64,000 bases of DNA from Plotosus lineatus (taxonomy: Eukaryota; Chordata; Actinopteri; Siluriformes; Plotosidae), in NCBI GenBank assembly GCA_024760905.1, contig CM045733.1:40325001-40389000 (forward strand). The letters are read 5' to 3'. The notes beneath the pieces are model-generated. The model worked only from the letters and a program-made list of their open reading frames with translations. It was not told the DNA's origin and made no database searches. Every line of letters begins with the position of its first letter. The stretch's first letter is position 1. Positions 1-12,458 of the stretch are shown in pieces. Made by a program: the position numbers and the translations under genes.

Positions 1-103
1 ATATTTACTAAGTATTAAGCTGCATTGTACTGGTTTTGGCACCTGTGATCGATCAGCACACATTTGGTCTGTCAAATGAAACATGAAATCATATTCTCCA
101 ATA

Positions 104-831
104 CAATCATCCCTTGCCACTTCGCGATTTGAGCATTGTGGTCTTGGTACATCGCGGCATTTTAATAAAAAATAAAATAAAATAAAATGTTCATAAAAAA
201 TTCAAAATTTGTGCTGAAACTCAGATGTAAGCAAGCGGAAGGCAGGGACCCAAGGCAGGCTGTGTCCATTGTTTCCAAAGGACAGACTGAAGTACCCCTC
301 TTTCCCAGTTCAGGCAGGGATTGCCAACTCAACTCAATCTCGCAAGCTGATTGGCTTAGACGCGTGACGCTATTGCCTCCCGCCCACTCAACTCAATCTC
401 GCAAGCTGATTGTCTTAGACACGTGATGCTGTTGCCTCCCGCCCACTCAACTCAATCTCGCAAGCTGATTGGCTTAGACGCGTGACGCTGGTGCCTCGCA
501 CATTCTCGCGGGATTTTTTATGATTTTGCGATCTTACTGTATAGTGTTCGTGAACGTCCTGCACCGCGGAGAAGAGCTATTGTCAGAGTTGAGTACAGTA
601 CTTAAAGTATTTATATATAAATTCTATTTAAATATTAATACATTACAGTATTTACGTATGCATATAACTGTGGAACGTTTAAGATACACTTCTTGATATT
701 CTATAGACGCGAAAACATATAGAAATGAGACAACATGGTAGAAATGGGGGCGGGGCATTCCTACTTCGCGGTTTTTCAAATATCACGGCTAGGTCTGGTC
801 TACATTATCCGCGATATTCAAGGGATGACTG
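104..831. mobile_element. Tigger/pogo-like MITE (CAGTCATCCCTTG family)
   Basis: Non-autonomous DNA transposon of 728 bp. The 5' terminus is CAATCATCCCTTG and the 3' terminus read inward is CAGTCATCCCTTG; both are followed by degenerate cgcga blocks. TA dinucleotides at 102-103 and 832-833 are the target duplication. TA sites plus a CAG-starting TIR with a cgcg stretch fit the pogo/Tigger branch of Tc1/mariner. No transposase is visible; the interior is a 59-bp tandem repeat followed by AT-rich sequence. Confidence 0.75.
327..497. repeat. 59-bp tandem repeat, about 3 copies
   Basis: Units start at 327, 386 and 445 with an exact 59-bp period. Each contains actcaactcaatctcgcaag and then a gctgattggcttagacgcgt-type segment, differing at a few sites. 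It lies inside the Tigger-like MITE and is richer in CpG than its surroundings. Confidence 0.9.
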
Positions 832-1089
832 TATATCCCTTTAAAATTATCAAAAAAATCTTGACTGAGAAAAAAATAAATGTATTTTTTAATTTTATTC
901 CTTTTTAAAATTGCATTCAGAAATGAGCTGATGTTTTTAGGCAACAAAATTTGTAGAATTTCCTTGGACATATTTATAATAATTAGACATTTTTCTCCTC
1001 TGTGTTAGTGAGTGTATAAACAAAAATAAATTAGAATGCTGGAAGTGACCAATCAGAACCGAGTATTCAAATGTATTGTGTAATAATTA

Positions 1090-1382
1090 CATCTAAGGTA
1101 AGCAAAGTAGTCTGTTTGGGTTTTTATACCCGAGCCTAGGGGCTCATCAGGCCGGTGCTTATTCCACATTCTGTAGCATGAAGCTACCAGGAGTTCAATT
1201 CCTCCTGGATGGGACGCGACTCCATTGTAGGTTACCTTCCCAGTGTGTTTTTTACTGGTATTCATTTATACTGCCAGGTGAACAGAGACACACTTGTGGT
1301 TAAGACCTTGCTCAGGGGTCTTAACACAGTTGGGGATTAACTGGGATTCGAACACATTAGCCCAGCACCCCAACTAGGCCCC
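1090..1382 (-). mobile_element. tRNA-derived SINE, family B
   Basis: Minus-strand copy of a roughly 270-bp SINE seen four times in the window (also 16223, 17971, 57351). Its tRNA-like head lies at the right end (goes-to-left transcription) and its 3' end is near cccgagcctagg at the left. Shared landmarks are the contstant blocks ggagttcaattcctcctgga, caggttaccttcccag and acacttgtggttaagacctt. The flanks carry an 8-bp direct repeat AATAATTA (1082-1089 and 1383-1390), read as the target duplication. Confidence 0.75.
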
Positions 1383-1390
1383 AATAATTA

Positions 1391-2365
1391 GATTTAAAGT
1401 TTCTGAAATTTCAACATTATTTTCTGTTCTTACATTCCTTACATTCTCACAGCTACAAATAGTCATTTCATCACGCGAGCATATTAGAACAATAATAAAA
1501 TGACCTTAACACCTTCTGACCAATCAAGATCCAGAATCGAACAATGCAGTGATTTAAGAAGGGGATAAACAAGTTGTGTTGTTTGAAAGAAGAGAAATGG
1601 TTCATACCCAAATTTTGCTCAGGAGAAAAAGTGTAGTATCTCAATTAGCTGTAATCTACAGCTAGGGGAAAAAAACAAGCTTCCTTCAGGCAAAAAGCTC
1701 AAAGGACAAAATGATAACAAGGCTCAAGTGTTAGCTAAATAACGTTATGCAAAGCATGCTGGGAGTTTATAGTCAATAACGGAGCTAAACGCAAAACTCT
1801 GGCCCATGGGCAAAACAATAGAACAAATATAATAAGGGAATATCAGCGACAGCAACATTGCAATGAAAGAAATAAAATACTTCTGCCGTACTTGCTTGTT
1901 CTCTTTCTTTCTTTTCTCAGAAATCCACAATCTCAGTTTATTGCATTCGGATTCTTCTATCTGCTCACCATCAGTGATAAAACTGACCACAAGGTTCATG
2001 AACAGAAAACGAAAGAAAGAAATCTCTCTAAATGTAAAGATCATTATTTGACCAGAATTTCATGAAATGCAAACCTAACTCTACTACAAAGGAAAGGGTA
2101 AGAGAAACAGACAGTAGAACTTTAAAAAAGAAAGAAAGAAAGGTTACAAAAAACCGTGAAAGGTTTGTGTGGGAGAAAGGAACTGAGTCAAACAGCTCAA
2201 AATGAATGTGAGCTAAAAATTGTGCTGAGAAGAAATTAAGTGAATTAAAAAGGGATGATGATTTTTATTGATAATTATTAATAAATGGGAAGATGATTAG
2301 TGCAGTGCAGATCGCATGAGTCGTGTTCATCGTTTACTGAATGTGTTTAGTACATGTTTCTTCTT
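1391..2365. other. no recognised feature
   Basis: AT-rich intronic sequence. A short piece near 1514-1526 contains ttctgaccaatca, whose complement TGATTGGTCAGAA recurs at 8793-8806 and may be the core of an old MITE. The short open frames on both strands around 1745-2051 look like chance frames. Confidence 0.5.
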
Positions 2366-2598
2366 TTTATTTTCCTTTCGTCTTTTTCCATTTATCATGG
2401 ATCGCCACATAGGTTTTTACATTGGATGCCCTTCCTGACACAACCCTTTAGCAAGGGGCAGAAACACGCTGACGGTTTTGCAGCTATTCTTTACAAAAGT
2501 CAGCAATGGTTCTTTGACATGAACCTCTCACCATAGACAGTGAGACACATGGCCCACCTTTGATAACCCACTTAGCTTCACTGGGGTTTCAGCACAAG
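2366..2598 (-). mobile_element. SINE family A, DANA/RTE-type tail, 5' truncated
   Basis: Minus-strand copy. From the left it has the 3' tail (cctttcgtctttttcc, then ggatcgccac, then tggatgcccttcctgacaca), followed by the common family-A body (cagaaacacgctgacggttt, then gtcagcaatggttcttt, then the catagacagtgaga block). The tRNA head is missing after about 2598. The tail resembles the 3' tail of zebrafish DANA SINEs and of the RTE LINE at 4427-6247. Confidence 0.7.
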
Positions 2599-2687
2599 TT
2601 TATATACTCTTAAGAACAACACCAAAACTTTGTTTCTGAACTACATGGAGCATTTAAGATTCTTTTGTTATTTTCATCGAGAGAGTG

Positions 2688-3060
2688 AGTTCACCACCAG
2701 AATATACAGGCAATAAACAATCACTAGGCACTGCTGTTCCCAACAACTGATCACTAGGATAAGACAAACCAGTCACTAATCACTATTACTTGAAACAATC
2801 AATCACTGGCCACTATTATTACAAACGACCAGTCACTGATCACTATTATTTGAAACAACCAATCACTGGCCACTATTATTACAAACAACCAGTCACGGAT
2901 CACTATTATTTGAAACAACCAATCACTGACCACTATTATTACAAACATCTAGTCGCTGATTACTATTTTCTCCAACAACCTGTTCACAAATTCCAGGTCT
3001 TACAAACAACAAATCACTATTTCCCACAAAAAAAAAAAAAACAAAAAAAACTGATCAGTA
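2688..3060. repeat. 30/60-bp minisatellite
   Basis: The core 2781-2960 is six 30-bp units beginning cactattatt. Two unit types alternate: one has ttgaaacaaccaatcactg and the other has acaaacaaccagtcactg. The true period is therefore 60 bp, repeated three times. Degenerate units extend on both sides, and an A-rich run follows at 3028-3050. A 105-codon open frame across it (2790-3107) is only the repeat read in phase. Confidence 0.9.
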
Positions 3061-3478
3061 TTTTCCTAATGACTGATCACAGACCATTTATTATTGGCAA
3101 CCAATAGCTAACTATTGCTGTTTTCCACAATCCATCACAGACCACGTTTTTTCCCATCAATCACAGCTGTGTTTCAAATAGCAATTCATCAAACAATTCA
3201 AAAATGAACATTTTATTTACTGTATTTAATTTGTATGAAAGTGCTGGATGGTAAATTGAGCACTATAGAAAAGAGAGAGGAAAAAGATGCGACAAAAGGC
3301 TAAGAGAGATGATGGTCAAAAAGTGTTCACAGAAATATAAAAGAAAATCTTTCTCAAGTTTCTGAAAATGGCATTGGGGGGAAAAGATGAGATGAGGAGC
3401 AAAGAGGATTTAATGAGAGCACTGCTTCTCCTTCACCAGTGGGAATAACCTTTACACCGCCAACATCTCTTATCTCTC
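3061..3478. other. no recognised feature
   Basis: Intronic sequence with no repeat family or coding signal that I can identify. Confidence 0.5.
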
Positions 3479-3495
3479 TCACACACTCACACACA

Positions 3496-3556
<61 letters not shown>

Positions 3557-3558
3557 AC
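3479..3558. repeat. (CA)n microsatellite
   Basis: Nearly pure CA repeat with early cactca interruptions. Two open frames overlapping it are artefacts of the repeat. Confidence 0.95.
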
Positions 3559-4236
<678 letters not shown>

Positions 4237-4249
4237 CCTACTCTATATT

Positions 4250-4411
4250 CATGACTGAAGTGCCCTTGAGCAAGACACCTAACCCCCGACTGCTCTCTAG
4301 ATGCCCAAATGTGGGAAGTCCCCTACTTCAAGTGTGTGTGCTCACTTTTAACATGATGTGTGCGCTCACTTTGGATGGGTCAAGTGCACAGGTAATAATT
4401 TTCCTTGTTCG
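4250..4411 (+). repeat. dispersed fish repeat fragment
   Basis: The motif gcccttgagcaagacaccta, followed by cccccgactgctct, tandem-like tgtgtgctcacttt blocks and ggatgggtcaagtgcacagg, matches from memory a repeat that is common in many teleosts. Its probable continuation after 6262 is separated by the RTE LINE insertion. Confidence 0.5.
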
Positions 4412-4426
4412 ATTGATACAGGCCAA

Positions 4427-6247
4427 GCTAAGAAGTGGGACATCGCGAGGACCGAAGAGAGTAAACAGGAGTACAGGGAGACACAGCGTAAGGTGAAAGT
4501 AGTGTGTCAAAGGCGAAACAGAGGGCGTATGATGACTTGTATGCTAGGTTGGACAGTAAAGAGGGAGAAAATGATTTATACAGGTTGGCACAGCATAGAG
4601 ATAGAGATGGGAAGGACGTGCAGCAAGTTAGAGTGATAAAGGACAGAGGGAGATGTATTGACTGATGACAGAAGTGTGCTGGGAAGGTAGAAAGAGTACT
4701 TTGAAGAGCTGATGAATGAGGAAAATAAGAGAGAAAAAAGAGTAGATGAGGTGACCGTTGAGGAGCAGGAAGTAGCAAAGATTAGTAAGGGTGAAGTGAG
4801 GAGGGCACTGAAGAGGATGGAGTGGAAAGGCAGTAGGTCCTGATGACATACCGGTGGAGGTATTGAAGTGTCTGGGAGAGGTAACAGTAGATTTTCTGAC
4901 GAGAACATTCAACAAGGTCTTAGAGAGTGAGCAGATGCCGGAGGAATGGAGGAAAAGTGTGATGGTGCCCATTTTTAAGAACAAGGGAGACGTGCAGAGT
5001 TGTGGCAACTACCGAGGGATAAAGTTGATGAGCCATACGATGAAGCTATGGAAAAGAATAGTGGAAGCTAGACTAAGGGCAGAGGTCAGCATTTGTGAAC
5101 AACAGTTTGGTTTCATGCCAAGAAAGAGCACCACAGATGCAGTGTTTGCCTTGAGGATGTTCATAGAGAAGTACAGAGAAGGTCAGAAGGAGCTGCATTG
5201 TGCCTTTGTGGATCTAGAGAAAGCATATGACAGAGTGCCAAGAGAAGAACTGTGGTATTGCATGAGGAAGTCTGGAGTGGCAGAGAAGTATGTTAGAGTG
5301 GTGCAGGATATGTATAAGAGATGTAAGACATTGGTGAGGTCTGCTGTTGGTGTGACAGAAGAGTTCAAAGTGGAGGTGGGACTGCATTAAGGGTCAGCTC
5401 TGAGCCCCTTCTTGTTTGCTATGCTGATGGACAGGCTGACAGACGAGGTGAGACAAGATTCCCCATGGACTATGATGTTTGCAGATGACATTGTGATCTG
5501 TAGTGAGCAGAGAAAATCTAGAGGGGTGGAGGTATGCCCTGGAAAACAGAGGAATGGAGGTTAGCCTCAGTGAGACAGAATACATGTGTGTGAATGAGAA
5601 GGACCCAAGAGGAACGGTGAGGTTACAAGGAGCAGAGACAAAGAAGGTGGAAGATTTTAAGTACTTCGGCTCAACAATCCAGAGTAAACGAAAGTGTGGA
5701 AAAGAGGTGAAGAAGTGTGTGCAGGCAGGTTGGAATGGTTGGAGAAAAGTGTCCGGTGTGATGTGTGATAGGAGAGTATCAGCAAGAATGAAAGGAAAAG
5801 TGTACAAGATGGTGATGAGGCCAGCGATGTTGTATGGTTTAGAAACAGTGGCGCTGAGGAAAAGACAGGAGGCAGAGCTGGAGGTAGCAGAGATGAAAAT
5901 GTTATGGTTCTCTTTGGGAGTAACGAGGATGGATAGGATCAGAAATGAGTACATCAGAGGGACAGCCCATGTAAGATGTTTTGGAGACAAAGTCAGAGAG
6001 GCTAGATTGAGATGGTTTGGACATGTACAGAGGAGGGATAGTGAGTATATTGGTAGTAGGATGCTAAGGTTGGAACTACCAGGCAGAAGGCCCAGAGGAA
6101 GACCAAAGAAGAGATTTATGGATGTGGTGAAGGAAGACATGAAGGTCTTTGGTGTAAGAGGAGAGGATGCAGAGGACAAGGTGGGATGGAGGCAGATGAT
6201 TTGCTGTGGCGACCCCTGAAGGGAAAAGCCGAAAGGAAAAGAAGAAG
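4427..6247 (+). mobile_element. 5'-truncated RTE-type LINE with 15-bp TSD
   Basis: A non-LTR retrotransposon copy of 1821 bp. The left flank ATTGATACAGGCCAA (4412-4426) and right flank ATTAATACAGGCCAA (6248-6262) are a 15-bp target duplication differing at one base, so both ends are exact. The 5' truncation leaves only the linker, reverse transcriptase and C-terminal region. The 3' end is tgctgtggcgacccctgaag, then ggaaaagccgaaagg and a short gaagaag tail, which is shared with SINE family A. I assign the RTE clade from the strong resemblance of the protein to fish RTE/BovB-like endonuclease-RT; the subfamily is uncertain. Confidence 0.9.
4430..6219 (+). pseudogene. RTE LINE reverse transcriptase, decayed
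   Basis: Coding remnant of the LINE. Frame pieces in order: the linker (KKWDIARTEESKQEY, from 4430), an RT stretch at 4854-5390 with [29 protein letters not shown] and the motif-A segment [13 protein letters not shown], then the catalytic FADD box near 5480, and a C-terminal frame at 5503-6219 ending in GWRQMICCGDP. There is a TAA where Gln is expected just before GSALSPF (5388-5390), a frameshift near 4830, and a small deletion after FADDIVICSE that breaks the frame. It cannot encode a working enzyme. The antisense frames here are shadows. Confidence 0.88.
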
Positions 6248-6262
6248 ATTAATACAGGCCAA

Positions 6263-6495
6263 AACAAAACAAAAAATAACCCAAAAACCTGAATCAATAT
6301 TTCTTGCATACAAAGATGTTTTTGTGTAAATTCACATACTGAGAACCAATAATGTAACGAAATTGTTCTAAGAACACTTTATACATTTCTAATACTGTAT
6401 ATGTAAAATGCCTCCCGTTATCCTGTTGTAAATTTTCTAAAATTTAGTAAAAATTGTATTTCTCAATTTATCAACCACCACGACCCATATACATG

Positions 6496-6548
<53 letters not shown>

Positions 6549-6999
6549 GTGGTTGACAAATGAATATGCCAATCTTGGTTAGGTGAGCTATGCACTCAAA
6601 GCACATTCAAGCTCAGTGGTTTTGGTTTTCTTGCAGAGAAATTTGGAATTTCATGATTTAGTAGTATTCATTGCTTCATTCATTCATTCACATCTAAGTG
6701 AGCCTTAGGAAAGAAGTGCTGTAGCTAGATGAAACTCTCTTCAAATCTAACTAGTTTCCATACAGAAACACAATAACAAAGTAAAAAAATATGGTTATGC
6801 TTTATTCTTCCACTGTATAGCATTGTGATAATGACACTGTCTGCTTGAGTGACCATTAACATATGTGAGTGTTCCAAGATATTGGACCAATCAAATCGCC
6901 CCATTCCAGTGCCCTCATCTTATACCACCCTAAATGACAGAATTAGTTTCAGGGGATGCGTAAGAGTCATACATCAAAATTTAAATGTTTAATGTGGTA
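6263..6999. other. intron with (AC)n microsatellite
   Basis: The AC repeat is at 6499-6545. Otherwise unremarkable AT-rich sequence with no coding signal. Confidence 0.7.
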
Positions 7000-8077
7000 C
7001 AGACGCTCCCCAACTTACATTTTAGTTTGGTTCCGGACGGCCGAACGTAAGGTTAAAAAAAAAAACCCAAGTTGTTACTGTATGTTCCAGTGACATATGA
7101 CATTCATACTGTACTATACATCAAGAAATACCATTACCGAATCTCATAAAACACCCCTAAATCAATTATTATAAACATAACAATGTAAAATAATATTAAA
7201 TATATCAAATAATATCAACATTAATTTAAAAGAAATTAAATTAAAGAAAAATCATTTCAAATAGATAAATTTTAATCAAATTCGCTCATCAAATATCAAA
7301 TACAGTATCAAATATAACCTTTAACATTCTCTATGATGCGATCTTTCTACTTGTAAATGGTTCCGATGGTCGACGGATGGTCACTTTACATGAAGCTGAG
7401 CCAAGTCACTTTACATGAAGCTTAAATCAGCCAATCAACGCTTACAATATGTGATGCGATCCACCGACAATAGTTCACTTGCTTGTGCTTGAGACAAAGT
7501 ACGGGTTATCCAGACTTCCAATCTTTCAAGTGAGCAAAGGCGCCATTTACTTGTTTAGTACTCAGCCTGCACTGATGTGAATTACCAGCAGAGCGGAGAG
7601 TTCTCTTTCTTTTCTGGATTCAAGTTTTTATTCATTTTACAACTCTCTTTACTTAACTGAGTATGCATGGTAGATTGTGCCAATCTGAGCAGATAGTTAA
7701 TTCAGTCTTGGGAAAACCGGAAATTCCGGCATATGCCAGAACACTTGCACCCATGCTACTAGGCTTACGCTTATGACCAACCATATTTGCTTAGGGTAAC
7801 AAAAGTCCGCAAAACAGTGTGAACACAAAGATCACAGAGACGACGTCTTAACACAAGGGTAACACGCACTAAATTGGGAAGAAGCAGGGACATGTTCAGT
7901 CTGTCGTTTGTAAACAATGGACGCAGCGTCATTGCATCATTGCATTATTACGTCAGCGTACTACGTAGGAACTTCTCGTACTACAGAGAGCACGCTAAAC
8001 TCAAAATTTGACATATTTTTTTTAAACGTAAAATCGAAAAAACGTAAAACAATTGAACGTAAATCGGGGAGCGTCTG
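7000..8077. mobile_element. Tigger-like element (CAGACGCTCCCC family)
   Basis: 1078-bp DNA transposon with termini CAGACGCTCCCCAACTTAC and, read inward from the right, CAGACGCTCCCCGATTTACG, flanked by TA at 6998-6999 and 8078-8079. The copy at 21678-23126 is the same family and retains part of a Tigger transposase. In this copy the equivalent region, in reverse, survives only as a short stretch near 7316-7380 (cttgtaaatggttccgatgg). Confidence 0.8.
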
Positions 8078-8219
8078 TAAATTCAGACTGTAGGTATCCT
8101 GAAGATTGTGAGTAACCTTTCACCTGGTAAAATCATCTTGACGACTTGAGCTGGATGACTATCACTACAAGCTAATGGAAGGCAACTTATTATTATGAAT
8201 GCAGTTGTTTCGGCAAGAA

Positions 8220-8233
8220 GTGTGTGTGTGTGT

Positions 8234-8304
<71 letters not shown>

Positions 8305-8306
8305 TG
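8220..8306. repeat. (TG)n microsatellite
   Basis: About 85 bp of TG with a single gag interruption. Confidence 0.95.
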
Positions 8307-9079
8307 ACAGAGAGAAAGTCTCAGTTCATATTGATCCAGATCAGAGAAACTCATCTGTATCTGTAGGTTAGAGTACAGGGGTCATTATATTAGCCATGGA
8401 TGGAGCTGATGGATGACATTCTGACTTCAAACCCATGGTACATAGAAGACAGGAAATGAGTTAGAACATTGCTACTCCACAACACCAGTGCACAGCAAAT
8501 CTTAGGGAATTTCATTGTCATTGAATTTTCAGAAGTCAGTGTGGTATGAGCACTAAAAGAGACCATATTCAGTCATAACAGCCTGTGATTAAAAGAAAGA
8601 AAAAAAGAAAGAAAAAATCTAACAGGAGACAGGAAATTCTACGTTACATGACTATAAGCATAAACGCTAAAACTGTAAATCACATTAAGCGTAAAACCTG
8701 TAAACCCAATGAGTTACAAGTTTATTACATGGACTCCTATTAAATAAAAGAGGATGAGTTTAGCACAACATATATCACGGCAGCTGTGAATTCTGATTGG
8801 TCAGAAAGTTTGTTGTTGATTAATTTTCTATAATAGCCGTTCTGATTGTAGCACAGGTTTATATTTACATTGCACATTCTTACATATTATTTCAACCACT
8901 CATGTACAGGAACTCTTGTAGCTGACACTTTACTGAAAATAAACAATAAATACCACATGTAGAAATGTTGATGGGATGTTATTTAACTTTTATAAATTGA
9001 AGAAGAGTAAACCTGAAGTGCGCTGATATTGTAAAGACTGAGAGGTTTTTGTAGTTTCTCAGTAGCATCACAACCTGGG
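8307..9079. other. no recognised feature
   Basis: Includes an imperfect AAAG-rich patch near 8594-8618 and the motif CTGATTGGTCAGAA at 8793-8806, which also occurs inverted near 1514. Nothing else supported. Confidence 0.5.
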
Positions 9080-9600
9080 ACTTTTGTTTGTTAAATCTTC
9101 AAACTGGTGTTTGTGAGTCTGTTTGTTAGTATGATTGTGAACAAAATGTTGAGCACACCTACACACAGATTTTATCAACCTTGGTTTGGACACCAGAGTC
9201 ACAAAGGTTATTTCATTTTGGATTGTCAAAATCAAAGGTGAAGGTCAGAACTTGGCCACATTATGGAGATAGAGCACTTATAACTTTGAAATGAGAGCTG
9301 ACAGATGCGCTGAGATACTCTCATAGCTCTTAGTATAAAATGCTAACGGGAAGTCATATACGTATTTCCAAATGAGAAAGTTATTTTTCATCATAATTAA
9401 CCATTAAATGGTAAGCCACAGCCATCTTGTAAATTCTTTAAATAAGAAACTTACGGTTTTACGAACTTCGTCACATCCACATACTAAAGAAGTGATCATA
9501 AGAATGAGCAAATAGGTGGATAAATCCAGTACCCATATAGCATCTGTTTACTACATGATTCATGCTGCAGGCCAATGCTGTAGCACGTTAGTGCTCCTTT
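9080..9600 (+). repeat. diverged dispersed repeat, family D
   Basis: Shares a chain of short matches in the same order with 19235-19660: gtttgtta, cagattt, ggtcagaac, then tggagatagagcacttataa against tggagatgaagtgcttataa, then a ccacatactaaagaa/cccatatactatagaa block and a caaataggtggataaa/cacatgggtgaataaa block. This is an old interspersed repeat of unknown class. Confidence 0.5.
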
Positions 9601-9957
9601 AGCTTGTTTTATAATTTTAAGAGAGAAAAGTTTACAACTGTTTTAAGGAGGAATGGTAAGTGACTTTTCTCACAGATCATTAAATGTATTAAAGGTAGAC
9701 TGTATAACCTGAATAAAGCATACCGCATTGTTCTCACCAGAGGCAAAAAAGAGAAGGATTTTTGGAGTGTTTGGGGTGTGACTGTGTTCAGGACTGAGTT
9801 TAATTTATCATGCTACACTCCACAGTATCAGTTAATGGCTTGTATAGACAAAGTTTTAAGAAATGTTTACATTTTCATAATAATTTCTGATCTTATCCTA
9901 CTAGTAGCAATTGATTCAGATTAAAAAGGTCCCAAACTTGGCAAACTGATGTGTATA
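9601..9957. other. no recognised feature
   Basis: Unique-looking intron sequence. Confidence 0.4.
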
Positions 9958-9959
9958 TA

Positions 9960-10375
9960 CAGTGGTACCTCAACTTACGAAAGCCCCAACAAACAAAAAA
10001 TCCGGGTTACGAAATGCATTTACCTAAAATTTCCGTCTCTGGATACAAAACAAATTCACGTTACGAAAGCACCATCTCAAAAATTCAAACAATGCGCGAG
10101 TTGCTCTCCCATTGGCTATCTCCCAACATCCCACCCCGCTGGCCTCCCGTTGGCTAGGAGGGATGACGCAGCTCTCTTCTATTGGCTATTATGAAGCTGC
10201 ATCTCCAAAATATCCATCATGCTTTTTGTGTAAATTACAGAGTTACTGTTGTTTCGTGAGTTTTTCGAGTGTGCTCATTGCAACTTTCGTTTTTGGCTCA
10301 AGCTTCTAACCTTGCAGAAACATTTGTAAGATTATAACTCTGCTAAGAAGACATGGTCAACACATGTGCACACAT

Positions 10376-10410
<35 letters not shown>

Positions 10411-10671
10411 GAAAAGAAGTGGGCTTGTGGCATGCAGTTGAGTGATCTCACAAAGGAATATGGCCAAACCCATCTACCATCGGTACGATATTGAAGCAGA
10501 AGGAGACCTTAAAAGGTATGGTTTTATAATGTTTAAAGGGTTTAGGGGTAGTATTGGGAGCCTTGGAAGGAATCAAGCGTTTTACATGTAAAATGCGACT
10601 CAATTTATGAAAAATTCAGGTTACGAAACCACTTCCAGAATGGATTAATTTAGTAAATTGAAGTACCACTG
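9960..10671. mobile_element. Tigger-like element (CAGTGGTACCTC family)
   Basis: 712-bp element with termini CAGTGGTACCTCAACTTACG and, read inward from the right, CAGTGGTACTTCAATTTACT, flanked by TA at 9958-9959 and 10672-10673. It contains a short CA repeat (10381-10408) and a decayed transposase helix-turn-helix remnant, so it derives from an autonomous Tigger/pogo element by internal loss. Confidence 0.78.
10443..10506 (+). pseudogene. relic of Tigger transposase HTH
   Basis: Translating from 10443 gives DLTKEYGQT, and a one-base frame change near 10471 continues as STIGTILKQKE. This is the classic CENP-B-type helix-turn-helix signature of Tigger/pogo transposases (STIGTIL followed by K). 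The rest of the protein is not visible. Short but very characteristic. Confidence 0.65.
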
Positions 10672-10687
10672 TATTTATATAAAAGTG

Positions 10688-10689
<2 letters not shown>

Positions 10690-10768
<79 letters not shown>

Positions 10769-10773
10769 TTTTT
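10690..10773. repeat. (AT)n followed by poly-T
   Basis: About 61 bp of AT then a 23-base T run, adjoining the Tigger-like element at 9960-10671. Same architecture as 4120-4236. Confidence 0.95.
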
Positions 10774-12313
<1,540 letters not shown>

Positions 12314-12458
12314 GATCTGTGTTTCATCATGTCCAAATAAGCTGCTTTGATTTTAAAGAGTAAGGACGTGAAGGGGAGATGTGGGAGCTTGAATGTTCAG
12401 GCACAATTCCCTACAGCAGGCTTTAATGCAGTATGATGTAACAATACACAGGGACATA

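Noticed and set aside
2781..2960. CRISPR-like array of 30-bp repeats
   Set aside because: The units are contiguous with no unique spacers, and the context is vertebrate nuclear DNA; it is a minisatellite.
2790..3107. 105-codon frame with HYYYK repeats
   Set aside because: Direct translation of a 30-bp minisatellite; no splice or promoter context.
5394..6179. 261-codon open frame on the minus strand
   Set aside because: It is antisense to the RTE LINE C-terminal coding region; the plus strand carries the recognisable RT protein.
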